Positions 43,467 to 51,307 of a DNA stretch of 51,777 nt are shown piece by piece (position 1 is the stretch's first letter; each line of letters opens with the position of its first letter). This DNA is from Cyclobacteriaceae bacterium (GTDB lineage: Bacteria; Bacteroidota; Bacteroidia; Cytophagales; Cyclobacteriaceae). The notes beneath the pieces are model-generated. The model was not told the DNA's origin and searched no databases. It saw nothing but the letters and a program-made list of their open reading frames with translations. A program made the translations under genes and the position numbers. The DNA lies in contig JAEUUE010000007.1 of the NCBI GenBank assembly GCA_016787605.1, forward strand, positions 1 through 51,777. Reading direction: 5' to 3'.

Positions 43467-43497
43467 GTTCAACGGTTCAAGGTTCAACAGTTCAATG
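43467..43497. repeat. Degenerate GTTCAA repeat array
   Basis: Four imperfect units, GTTCAAC, GGTTCAA, GGTTCAACA and GTTCAATG, stand in a row between the lactonase and mutarotase genes. Arrays of this heptamer type are known from intergenic spaces in Bacteroidota. It interrupts the otherwise nearly gapless fucose operon. Confidence 0.7.
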
Positions 43498-43512
43498 TTT
43501 ATTAAAGCTAAG

Positions 43513-44343
43513 TCAATTTGTGATTCCATAGAATCGGCAGGCTGTACCTCCCAGGATGTCCGCCTGCTCGTCATGGCTGAGGTAGGCAATGAGACTTTCG
43601 ACCGAATGCAATACCCGGCCATAGTCTGCCGCCAGCAGGCACACTGGCCAGTCTGAACCGTACATGACACGAGAGGTACCGAAAGCCTCCAGGACAACTT
43701 CGACATAAGGCCGTAAGTCATCCGGCTTCCAGCGTTGAGGGTCTGCCTCAGTCACCATCCCGGACAATTTGCAGCACACATGGGGTCGCGTGGCCAGCTC
43801 ACGGATCTGCCTCTTCCAAGGCTCCATGATGCTCCCCCGGATCTTTGGTTTGGCGAGGTGGTCGATGACGAATGGCTGTCGAGGAAAAGCATCGACCAAT
43901 TCCAGGGCCGCCTCCAGGTGATGAGGGAAGATGAGGATGTCGTAGGTAAATCCGTGTGCTTCGAGTTGACCTATCCCACGCCGGAAGTTCGCTTCTCGCA
44001 TTTTCTCCGGCGGCTCCGACTGGAGAATGTGGCGAAACCCAGCCAGGCGCTGGTGTTCACTCCACAGGGCCAGCTTGTTGGCGATGTCGTCCGCCGCCAG
44101 GTCAATCCAACCAACTACCTTTTTGATAAACGAATTGCGCGAAGCAAGATCGAGCAGAAAGGAGGTCTCCTTCTCAGATTGATCAGCCTGGACCGCTACG
44201 CAACCATCCATTCGGTGCCATTGGAGCAAGGGCTCGAGGTGCTCCGGCAGAAAATCGCGCCGGATCGCCTGCATGCTCTCGTCAATCCAGGCATCACGCA
44301 CCGGGTCAAACTTCCAAAAATGCTGGTGGGCGTCGATGCGCAT
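43513..44343 (-). CDS. Amidohydrolase-superfamily lactonase (L-fuconolactonase)
   Basis: A 276-residue TIM-barrel hydrolase of the amidohydrolase_2 type. The metal-binding HxH is at the very N-terminus (RIDAHQHFWKFDP). Later landmarks are PFVIDHLAKP and VMYGSDWPVC, the latter with the conserved Asp near the C-terminus. Relatives from cog3618 hydrolyse L-fucono-1,4- or 1,5-lactone, 4-sulfomuconolactone and similar compounds. In this operon the substrate is most likely the lactone formed by L-fucose dehydrogenase, giving L-fuconate. The start lies 4 bases after the FAH-family gene ends. Complete and cytoplasmic. Confidence 0.9.
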   Translation of the reverse strand: MRIDAHQHFWKFDPVRDAWIDESMQAIRRDFLPEHLEPLLQWHRMDGCVAVQADQSEKETSFLLDLASRNSFIKKVVGWIDLAADDIANKLALWSEHQRLAGFRHILQSEPPEKMREANFRRGIGQLEAHGFTYDILIFPHHLEAALELVDAFPRQPFVIDHLAKPKIRGSIMEPWKRQIRELATRPHVCCKLSGMVTEADPQRWKPDDLRPYVEVVLEAFGTSRVMYGSDWPVCLLAADYGRVLHSVESLIAYLSHDEQADILGGTACRFYGITN

Positions 44344-44347
44344 CGCT

Positions 44348-45202
44348 TCAGGAGAAAGCCTTCACGTTCTGTTTCGATGTTCCCAGCCCGTCAATGCCCA
44401 ATTCCACCACATCACCGGGTTGGAGGTATCTCGGCGGCTTCAGTCCCATCCCCACCCCGGCTGGCGTGCCCGTGGAGATCACATCGCCGGGAAGCAGGCT
44501 CATATACTGGCTGATGTAGCTGACCAATTTTGGAATGCCGTGGACGAGGTCCGACGTGTTACTATCCTGCATCCTCTCGCCATTCACTTTCAGCCACAAC
44601 CGGAGCCGATGCGGATCGGCAATTTCATCCTGGGTTACCAGCCAGGGGCCGAGCGGCGCAAAGGTGTCGCAGCTCTTGCCTTTCACCCACTGCCCGCCGT
44701 GGTTCAGCTGGAAGTCGCGTTCGCTCACGTCGTTGTGAAGAACGTATCCGGCCACGTAGTTCATCGCGTCCTGCTCGCTCACATACAGGGCCCGCTTTCC
44801 AATCACGATTGCCAGTTCTACTTCCCAGTCCGTCTTTACGGAGTTTTTGGGTATAATGATATCGTCGAAAGGCCCCACGAGTGAGGATGTCGCCTTCATG
44901 AAGATCACCGGTTGCTCCGGGACTTCCATTCCGGATTCCTTCGCATGGAGGGAATAATTCAGCCCTACGCAGATGATTTTCGACGGGCGTGCAACCGGCG
45001 AACCAAGGCGCGTGGATGGATCGACTGTCGCACAGCGCGCCTGGTTCTTGTCCAGCCATTGGAGTAGTCTGTTTATCCCGTCGGATCCAAAGAAGGCTTC
45101 GTTCCAGTCTTCCCCGAACCCGCTGCAATCGAGCCATTTCCCCCCGGGGGCACAGATCCCTGGTTTTTCCGAACCCGCAGACCCAAATCGAATCAGTTTC
45201 AT
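44348..45202 (-). CDS. Fumarylacetoacetate hydrolase-family enzyme, probable 2,4-diketo-3-deoxy-L-fuconate hydrolase
   Basis: A 284-residue protein. A short N-terminal domain (about 1-65) leads into the FAH fold. The fold shows VGLNYSLHAKES, the metal-site WEVELAIVIGK and YVLHNDVSERDFQ. The substrate loop ends ISTGTPAGVGMG. In the fucose route this step hydrolyses 2,4-diketo-3-deoxy-L-fuconate to pyruvate and L-lactate. The neighbours on both sides supply the preceding steps and support that role rather than aromatic catabolism. It starts 4 bases after the SDR gene. Confidence 0.88.
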   Translation of the reverse strand: MKLIRFGSAGSEKPGICAPGGKWLDCSGFGEDWNEAFFGSDGINRLLQWLDKNQARCATVDPSTRLGSPVARPSKIICVGLNYSLHAKESGMEVPEQPVIFMKATSSLVGPFDDIIIPKNSVKTDWEVELAIVIGKRALYVSEQDAMNYVAGYVLHNDVSERDFQLNHGGQWVKGKSCDTFAPLGPWLVTQDEIADPHRLRLWLKVNGERMQDSNTSDLVHGIPKLVSYISQYMSLLPGDVISTGTPAGVGMGLKPPRYLQPGDVVELGIDGLGTSKQNVKAFS

Positions 45203-45206
45203 CGCA

Positions 45207-45971
45207 TTACATTTTTAGGTTGATGAAGCCGCCGTCGACGGGATAGTTGCATCCCGTGAGGAACGAGGCATCATCCGAACAGAGGTAAAGGGCCATGGAC
45301 GCTACTTCATCCGGCGTACCCATTCGCCCGATGGGTTGGGTAGCCGCCAGCTTGTCGTACATCTCTTTCTCCTTTCCGGGGTAGTTGCGGGCGAGGAAGC
45401 CGTCGACAAAAGGGGTATGCACACGCGCCGGTGAGATGGCATTGCATCGTATTTTCTTGTCCACGTAATCCCGGGCAATGGACAACGTCATGCTGAGCAC
45501 GGCGCCCTTGGTCATGCTGTAGGCAAATCGGTCGGGAATTCCCGTCACCGCGGCGACAGAGGCCATGTTGAGGATCACGCCACCGCCTTGCTTCACCATC
45601 TTCCTGATCACCGCTCTCGTGCAGTGGTAGACACCTTTCACGTTGATCTGGTAGAGACGGTCCATGTCCTCCGGTGTGGTTTGTTCCACGTTGCCGACAT
45701 GGGCCACGCCCGCATTGTTGACCAGGATGTCGGGGTGATTCACCTGGGCGACCGCCTGCTGAACGCTCGCATGGTCGGAGACATCGCAGGGAATGAATAC
45801 TGCATCGTATCCGTCTTTGCGAATCTGCGCTGCCGCTTCCTCTCCGGCGTCGGGGTTGATCTCGAAGAGATGTACCCTTCCTCCGGCGGCTGCAAACCGT
45901 TTGGCAATGGCCAGGCCGATGCCGCTGGCCCCGCCGGTCACGATTATATTTTTTCCTTGAAGTGAGGTCAT
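45207..45971 (-). CDS. SDR oxidoreductase, probable 2-keto-3-deoxy-L-fuconate dehydrogenase
   Basis: A 254-residue SDR with a complete catalytic set: TGGASGIGLA cofactor motif, VNNAG, Ser in NMASVAAVTG and the YSMTKG active-site pair Tyr and Lys. The C-terminal DDASFLTGCNYPVDGGFINL block is usual in this subgroup. It would oxidise 2-keto-3-deoxy-L-fuconate at C4 with NAD to give the 2,4-diketo acid cut by the next enzyme. Its ATG overlaps the stop of the fuconate dehydratase gene by 4 bases. It contrasts with the other SDR of the operon, which lacks the active-site Lys. Confidence 0.88.
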   Translation of the reverse strand: MTSLQGKNIIVTGGASGIGLAIAKRFAAAGGRVHLFEINPDAGEEAAAQIRKDGYDAVFIPCDVSDHASVQQAVAQVNHPDILVNNAGVAHVGNVEQTTPEDMDRLYQINVKGVYHCTRAVIRKMVKQGGGVILNMASVAAVTGIPDRFAYSMTKGAVLSMTLSIARDYVDKKIRCNAISPARVHTPFVDGFLARNYPGKEKEMYDKLAATQPIGRMGTPDEVASMALYLCSDDASFLTGCNYPVDGGFINLKM

Positions 45972-47284
45972 GGTTTCTTTCGCTTAAGCTCTTCCTGCCA
46001 CACAGGTCCGTCGGGGAAAGCGTATTGATTCATTGATTCCTGTTTCATCTCAATGCTGTAACCGGGTCGTGTGGGAGCCCGATACCGCCCGCGCTGGATG
46101 ACCACCGGGTCTACGAAGTGCTCATGCAGGTGATCGACGTATTCGATGACCCGGCCTTCCATGGTACCACTGATGCAGAGGTAGTCGATCATGGACAGGT
46201 GCTGCACATATTCGCAAAGGCCTACTCCGCCGGCGTGCGGGCATACGGGGATGTTGAATTTTGCCGCCATGAGAAGAATGATCAGGTTCTCGTTGACGCC
46301 CCCTACCCGGCAGCTGTCGATCTGGCAAATGCCGAAAGCGTTCGCTTGCATCAACTGCTTGAAGAGGACCCGGTTTTGTCCGTGTTCTCCCGTAGCCACC
46401 TTGATCGGGTTAACGGCTTTGGCGATGGCTGCGTGGCCCAGCACATCATCGGGGTTGGTCGGCTCTTCAATCCACCAGGGCTTGAAGCGGGCCAGCGCTT
46501 TCATGTTTTCAATGGCCTGACCGACATCCCATTTCTGGTTGGCGTCCATCATGAGGAAAAGGTCGTCGCCGATTTCTTCCCGGATGATGGCCGCTCTCCG
46601 CATATCGTCGTTAAGGTCGCTGCCCACTTTCATCTTTACATGGGTCCATCCGTCGGCGCGTGCCTGGCGGCAGAGTGTCCTGATCTGTTCATCGGAATAA
46701 CCCAGCCATCCGGCTGACGTGGTGTAACCGGGATACCCTTCGGCCATCAATTTCTTCAGGCGATCCTCTTTGCCAGTCTGTGCCTTGCGAAGGATGGTTA
46801 GCGCTTCGTCCGGCGTGAGCGCATCGGTGACGTACGAAAAGTCCAGGCAGCGGATGATTTCTTCGGGCGATAGGTCGGCGATGAGTCTCCACAGCGGTTT
46901 TCCGGCAGCCTTGGCCTGAAGATCCCAGAGGGCGTTGACGAGTGCGCCGGTGGCGAGATGCACCACCCCTTTCTCCGGCCCAAGCCAGCGGATCTGGCTG
47001 TCGGTGGTGAGCGTGTGCCAGAAAGATCCCCAGTTGGAAGTAATATCCACCAGCGGTTTTCCAGCGACATGATGAGCGATGGCTTCCAGGGCGGCACACA
47101 CAATCTCATTGCCCCTCCCGATCGTAAAGGTTAGTCCATGGCCATCGAGGCCGGGCTGATTGGTGTGAAGAATGACATAGGCTGCCGAGTAATCCGGGTC
47201 CGGGTTCATGGCGTCGGAGCCGTGCTTGTACTTGCTGGTGGGGAATCGGATATCGCGGACTTCGATGGACGTGATGGTGAGCAT
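45968..47284 (-). CDS. L-fuconate dehydratase (enolase superfamily)
   Basis: A 438-residue enolase-superfamily protein. The N-terminal capping domain opens with EVRDIRFPTSKYKHGSDAMN, which closely matches known L-fuconate dehydratases. The barrel has the KxK base motif at Lys217 and Lys219 (HVKMKVGS). Metal-ligand segments are LMMDANQKWDV and IEEPTNPDD, and the ATGEHGQNR segment follows. It removes water from L-fuconate to give 2-keto-3-deoxy-L-fuconate. It is the first gene of the minus-strand fucose operon and is divergent from the GH29 fucosidase gene across 122 bases, which should hold the promoters for both. Confidence 0.92.
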   Translation of the reverse strand: MLTITSIEVRDIRFPTSKYKHGSDAMNPDPDYSAAYVILHTNQPGLDGHGLTFTIGRGNEIVCAALEAIAHHVAGKPLVDITSNWGSFWHTLTTDSQIRWLGPEKGVVHLATGALVNALWDLQAKAAGKPLWRLIADLSPEEIIRCLDFSYVTDALTPDEALTILRKAQTGKEDRLKKLMAEGYPGYTTSAGWLGYSDEQIRTLCRQARADGWTHVKMKVGSDLNDDMRRAAIIREEIGDDLFLMMDANQKWDVGQAIENMKALARFKPWWIEEPTNPDDVLGHAAIAKAVNPIKVATGEHGQNRVLFKQLMQANAFGICQIDSCRVGGVNENLIILLMAAKFNIPVCPHAGGVGLCEYVQHLSMIDYLCISGTMEGRVIEYVDHLHEHFVDPVVIQRGRYRAPTRPGYSIEMKQESMNQYAFPDGPVWQEELKRKKP

Positions 47285-47406
47285 GCGCGGCAGAATCGGC
47301 GCGAGAAGATACGAAAGAGTTGCGGGTTTTCAGGTGAGGAACATAGAGCAGCCATCAGGAATTTTCAGTCCTTCTTCTTAGCTTGTACAGCTCTAACATC
47401 TTAGCC

Positions 47407-48846
47407 ATGAAGTTTCTACTGCTTACCACTTACCTCTTACTACTTACCCTCTCACTCGCTGCCCAGTCTAACCCCTATACCCCCGACCCCAATCCGGCCA
47501 TCCAGGCGAGGCTCGAGGAATGGAGAGACCTCAAGTTCGGGTTGCTCATGCACTGGGGAGCGTACAGCCAGTGGGGTATTGTCGAAAGCTGGAGCATCTG
47601 CCCGGAAGACGTGGGATGGGCCGTCGGCGGTCAGAAACCTGGTGTGGCCGACAACTATATCGACTACCTGAGAAAGTACGAGGAGCTTCCGAAAACATTC
47701 AATCCAGTCCAGTTCAACCCCGAACGTTGGGCCGCTGCAGCGAAGGAGGCGGGGATGAAATACATGGTCTTCACCACCAAGCACCACGACGGCTTCGCCA
47801 TGTTTGATACCCGCTATTCCGACTACAAGATCACCAACACCCCTTTCCGACTCCATCAGCGCAGCAATGTCACCAAGGAAGTCTTTGACGCCTTCCGGAA
47901 GCAGGGCCTCTGGATAGGCGCCTACTTTTCAAAGCCAGACTGGCATTCGGATTACTATTGGTGGAAGAAGTTTCCGCCCACCGACCGGAATTGCAATTAC
48001 TCGATCGCCAAGCACCCCGATCAATGGAAGAAGTTTGTGGAATACACGCACAACCAGATCAACGAGTTAGTCACCGACTACGGAAAAGTGGATATCCTCT
48101 GGCTCGACGGTGGCTGGGTAAGGAAGAAGACCGACGAGGAAGTGAAGGCCGAACTGGTAGATGTCTACGACGGCAGCCGTTGGTTCCGCAACCCGCAGAG
48201 CCAGGATATCGACATGCCTGGTCTGGTGAAGAAGGTCCGGTCCAAGCAGCCCCATCTCCTTGTGGTTGACCGTGCCGTTCCCGGCGAACACCAGAATTAC
48301 CTGACACCTGAGCAGCACATTCCGGACGAGGGGCTTCCCTATCCCTGGGAGACTTGCATGACCATGGCCAACAGCTGGAGTTATGTGCCCAACGACCAGT
48401 ACAAGCCCACCAACGAGCTGATCGAAAAGTTGGTAGACATCGTCAGCAAGGGAGGAAACTACTTGCTGAACATTGGCCCGGGGCCTGACGGGGAGTTTGA
48501 TCCGGTGGCCTACGAACGGCTCCAGGAGATTGGAAAGTGGATGAAGCTTAACGGCGAGGCCATTTATGGAACGCGAATGTACAGTGTCTTTAAAGAAGGA
48601 GACGGAATTCGATTTACGCAGAGCAGGGACGGCAGGACGCGTTACATCTTCCTATTTGACTTTCCTTCTGGCAACATTTCATTAACAAAGATCAAAGTGC
48701 AAAAGGGAGAGCAACTCTCTCTTTTGGGAAGCAAACTGCCGTTGAAATGGAAGCAGCTTGAGGATAGAATGGAATTGAGTTTACCACAATCATTGAGAAC
48801 AACTTCCGATCACGTTTGGGTTTTGAAAATCTCGCAAAGGCGCTAA
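47407..48846 (+). CDS. GH29 alpha-L-fucosidase, secreted
   Basis: A 479-residue enzyme; ATG 47407 gives a signal peptide (MKFLLLTTYLLLLTLSLAAQ), while an earlier start adds unrelated residues. The N-terminal barrel begins FGLLMHWGAYSQWG and has FTTKHHDGFAMFD, typical of GH29. The nucleophile is Asp234 (DILWLDGGW). The last 95 residues form a small beta domain. The enzyme would free L-fucose from host, algal or plant glycans for the divergent catabolic operon. The signal-peptide DNA is rich in repeated CTTAC units. The last codons (QRR-stop) lie within a CGCAAAGG-type repeat, so both ends look shaped by simple repeats. Confidence 0.93.
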   Translation: MKFLLLTTYLLLLTLSLAAQSNPYTPDPNPAIQARLEEWRDLKFGLLMHWGAYSQWGIVESWSICPEDVGWAVGGQKPGVADNYIDYLRKYEELPKTFNPVQFNPERWAAAAKEAGMKYMVFTTKHHDGFAMFDTRYSDYKITNTPFRLHQRSNVTKEVFDAFRKQGLWIGAYFSKPDWHSDYYWWKKFPPTDRNCNYSIAKHPDQWKKFVEYTHNQINELVTDYGKVDILWLDGGWVRKKTDEEVKAELVDVYDGSRWFRNPQSQDIDMPGLVKKVRSKQPHLLVVDRAVPGEHQNYLTPEQHIPDEGLPYPWETCMTMANSWSYVPNDQYKPTNELIEKLVDIVSKGGNYLLNIGPGPDGEFDPVAYERLQEIGKWMKLNGEAIYGTRMYSVFKEGDGIRFTQSRDGRTRYIFLFDFPSGNISLTKIKVQKGEQLSLLGSKLPLKWKQLEDRMELSLPQSLRTTSDHVWVLKISQRR

Positions 48847-48867
48847 GGCGCGAATAAGGCGCAAAGG
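48833..48867. repeat. Tandem CGCAAAGG-type repeat overlapping the GH29 3' end
   Basis: Four units: CGCAAAGG, CGCTAAGG, CGCGAATAAGG and CGCAAAGG. The GH29 stop codon (48844-48846) is inside the second unit. The array fills the gap between two convergent genes. Confidence 0.8.
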
Positions 48868-48869
48868 TA

Positions 48870-50162
48870 TTAGCTGGCAGCCCGGGCCAGCTCCTTCAGA
48901 AGCCTCCGTCGGAAGGCGTGGTAGTTTACCGTGATGGTATGCCTGGGGGTTTTTACCTGGTTGAAATCGGGGTGCCGGACTTCATGTGTGGCCTTCTCTG
49001 CCGTGTTGGAAGGTCGTTTCCATTTTCCAGCCAGCTCTTTGGCCATGATCTTGCTCTGCAACTCCGCCCCGGGCCAGATGCAGCCCAGCGGCTGGAAGAG
49101 CCCGATGAAATACAGGTTGTCTATCTGCGGATGTAACATGCGCAAATACAGGGGAACGTCGCCTTGCGAATAGTCAATGAACGTCGGGTCGAAGAAAGGA
49201 TGGGAAATGTAATAACCAGTACAGGCGACGATGACGTCGTATTCTCCTGTGCTGCCGTCCTTGAAATAGACCTTGTTTCCATCATACCGGTCAATATCCC
49301 CTCGCGGCCTGATCTTTCCGTGCCGGATAAAATAGAACAGTTCGCTGTTGAGCGTCGGGTGATGAAACCCAAAGTCATCCTCAGGCTCCGGAAGTCCATA
49401 GGAAGAATTTCTCCCCTGGATCACCTTGATCATCAGCCCGGTCGCCTTGCGCCAGATAAAGGATGGCAGGTATTGCAGCAGACCTCCCACGGTATCGCTG
49501 GCTTTGCCAAAAATAAACTTGGGTACCACCCAATAACCCCGCCGCCAGCTGATGTCGGTGCTGGCCGACACTCGGCAGGATTCCACGGCCACGTCGCAGG
49601 CAGAGTTGCCGCCGCCGATCACCAATATCCGCTTGCCGGAAAACACCTGAAAGCGCTTGACATCATGCGAGTGCATCAGTGTGCCGGTAAATGTTCCCGG
49701 GTATTCGGGGTAACGCGGTTTCCAGTGGTGACCGTTGCAGACGGCAAGCGCATCAAACGTCTCTGTCTTGGATAGACCGTTCTTGCGGGTCGTTATTTTC
49801 CATTTGCACTCCGCATCCCGTTCGCACTTCTCAACCAGCGTTTCAAATTGAATGTGTTCGTAGAGGTTGAAGTGGCGCGCGTAGTTTTGGAAATAGGCAG
49901 CGAGTTGCTGATGTGAGGGGTAGTCCGGGTAGTCGGCAGGCATCGGGAAGTCGTCGTATTGCGACAAGGCCTTCGAACTGATGATGTGGGTGGTCTCAAA
50001 TACGCTCGAGTGCGATGACGTTTCACTGAACACCCAGTTCCCTCCCACTTCTTTGCCGTAGTCATAGACGACCACTTCCAGCTGTTGATCCAGCAGGTTC
50101 TTGGCCGCCGTGATGCCGGAAGGGCCGGCTCCGATCACACATACTCTCTTTTGTCCAGGCAT
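48870..50162 (-). CDS. Flavin-containing monooxygenase (FMO-like)
   Basis: A 430-residue FAD/NADPH enzyme; ATG 50162 places the FAD-binding motif at the N-terminus (VCVIGAGPSGITAAKNL), where it belongs. An upstream in-frame start would overlap the GH18 gene. A second Rossmann motif binds NADPH (ILVIGGGNSACDVAVE) and the FMO fingerprint is recognisable as FTGTLMHSHDVKRF. The VIVACTGYYI motif is also present. Members oxygenate nitrogen or sulfur atoms, or carry out Baeyer-Villiger reactions. The substrate is unknown and no neighbour suggests one. It starts 14 bases after the GH18 gene in the same direction. Confidence 0.88.
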   Translation of the reverse strand: MPGQKRVCVIGAGPSGITAAKNLLDQQLEVVVYDYGKEVGGNWVFSETSSHSSVFETTHIISSKALSQYDDFPMPADYPDYPSHQQLAAYFQNYARHFNLYEHIQFETLVEKCERDAECKWKITTRKNGLSKTETFDALAVCNGHHWKPRYPEYPGTFTGTLMHSHDVKRFQVFSGKRILVIGGGNSACDVAVESCRVSASTDISWRRGYWVVPKFIFGKASDTVGGLLQYLPSFIWRKATGLMIKVIQGRNSSYGLPEPEDDFGFHHPTLNSELFYFIRHGKIRPRGDIDRYDGNKVYFKDGSTGEYDVIVACTGYYISHPFFDPTFIDYSQGDVPLYLRMLHPQIDNLYFIGLFQPLGCIWPGAELQSKIMAKELAGKWKRPSNTAEKATHEVRHPDFNQVKTPRHTITVNYHAFRRRLLKELARAAS

Positions 50163-50176
50163 TGGAGTGTCGATTC

Positions 50177-51286
50177 TCAGTTTGATGACTTGGCAGTGCT
50201 CTTCTCCTTCTCCGCGATGATTGCATCGAGCATGCCACCCTCGGGCTTGTCCAGCGGTAGTTCCCAAAACATGATCCCTTCGAGTTGCTGATCGATGGCA
50301 TACCGGGTCTTCAAGGCGATGGAGCGTTCGTCGTCGTGCGTGGCGTAGAGTCCACGCTTGGCGTCATAGCGATAGGGAGCCTGGGCCACGTCGTCCCAGT
50401 AGGATTTGAAGCCCTCAAACCCCCTGTCAAAGTCCTTGTAGTCGATCGACTGTTTGAAAACTCCAGGCTGGTACAGGCCATTGTTCGTGTGGGGCACCTG
50501 TTCCCAAACCCTGGCGTAGAAGGCCCCGCCGATGACCATCTTGTTGCGGGGCACGCCGATCGAGGCCAGGTATTGAACGGCATTGTCCGCCGACTCCTTT
50601 TGCTGAGGGGTGCTGTACAGGGGCGTATGGTGCCCGGTGACCGTGGCATAGCCCCCCACGAGGTCATAACTCATGATATTCACCCGGTCCACCAAGGGCA
50701 TAACCTTGTCCCATTCGATGGCGTCTTCGAGGTACTTCTGGAACCCGCCGGCGGCAAAGCTCACCTGGTAGCCAGCTCCCAGGGTTTTGCGAAGCGCCTG
50801 GATCAAGGCCGTAAAATTGGCCTTGTCTTCTAACTTGAAGGGATGACCCGGAAAGCCCTCTATTACAGGATATTCCCAATCCAAATCTATACCGTCGGTT
50901 CCAAGACCCTGGTTGAGTTCCAGTACGGACTGCGCGAACTCCCGGCGGGCGCTATCCGTGGAAAACACGTCCGAGCAGGACTTGCATCCACCCCATCCGC
51001 CAAGGCTCAGAACGACCTGTAGTCCGGGCTTCCGTGCCTTGAGAGCCACCAGTTTGCGGATGGTGAGCGAGTCTTCCGCGTCATCCACCGCCAGCCGGTT
51101 GCCCTTAAGGTGGCAGAAGCTGTAAATCACCTGGTCGAGTTTCTCGACCGGCAGGGCGTCTACCCGGTCGGGGCCGGCGCTGTAATAGGCGATGACTTTC
51201 AGGTGGTTGACCGGCTCAGTCCCACCGCAAGAAAGCAGGACGACAACGACAAGAAAGACCTTGATGGATGTCAGTACTTTCTTCAT
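50177..51286 (-). CDS. GH18 chitinase-like lipoprotein
   Basis: A 369-residue lipoprotein (lipobox VLLSC) with a GH18 TIM barrel. The DxxDxDxE motif is complete: DGIDLDWEYP with the acid Glu138. Other marks are VVLSLGGWGGC before it and VNIMSYDLVGGY after it. GH18 covers chitinases, chitodextrinases and endo-beta-N-acetylglucosaminidases. The GGWGG and MSYDL forms look chitinase-like, but no chitin-binding module is present. It is followed 14 bases later by the FMO gene. The start is only 21 bases from the divergent aminotransferase gene. Confidence 0.9.
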   Translation of the reverse strand: MKKVLTSIKVFLVVVVLLSCGGTEPVNHLKVIAYYSAGPDRVDALPVEKLDQVIYSFCHLKGNRLAVDDAEDSLTIRKLVALKARKPGLQVVLSLGGWGGCKSCSDVFSTDSARREFAQSVLELNQGLGTDGIDLDWEYPVIEGFPGHPFKLEDKANFTALIQALRKTLGAGYQVSFAAGGFQKYLEDAIEWDKVMPLVDRVNIMSYDLVGGYATVTGHHTPLYSTPQQKESADNAVQYLASIGVPRNKMVIGGAFYARVWEQVPHTNNGLYQPGVFKQSIDYKDFDRGFEGFKSYWDDVAQAPYRYDAKRGLYATHDDERSIALKTRYAIDQQLEGIMFWELPLDKPEGGMLDAIIAEKEKSTAKSSN

Positions 51287-51290
51287 AAAT

Positions 51291-51298
51291 TAAAGATA
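51291..51298 (-). promoter_or_regulatory. Candidate -7 element of the GH18 gene
   Basis: The minus strand reads TATCTTTA, 4 bases before ATG 51286, identical to the element before the AraC-family gene. A weaker plus-strand TACTTTCA (51297-51304) lies 3 bases before the aminotransferase ATG, so divergent promoter elements would overlap. Confidence 0.28.
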
Positions 51299-51307
51299 CT
51301 TTCATCC

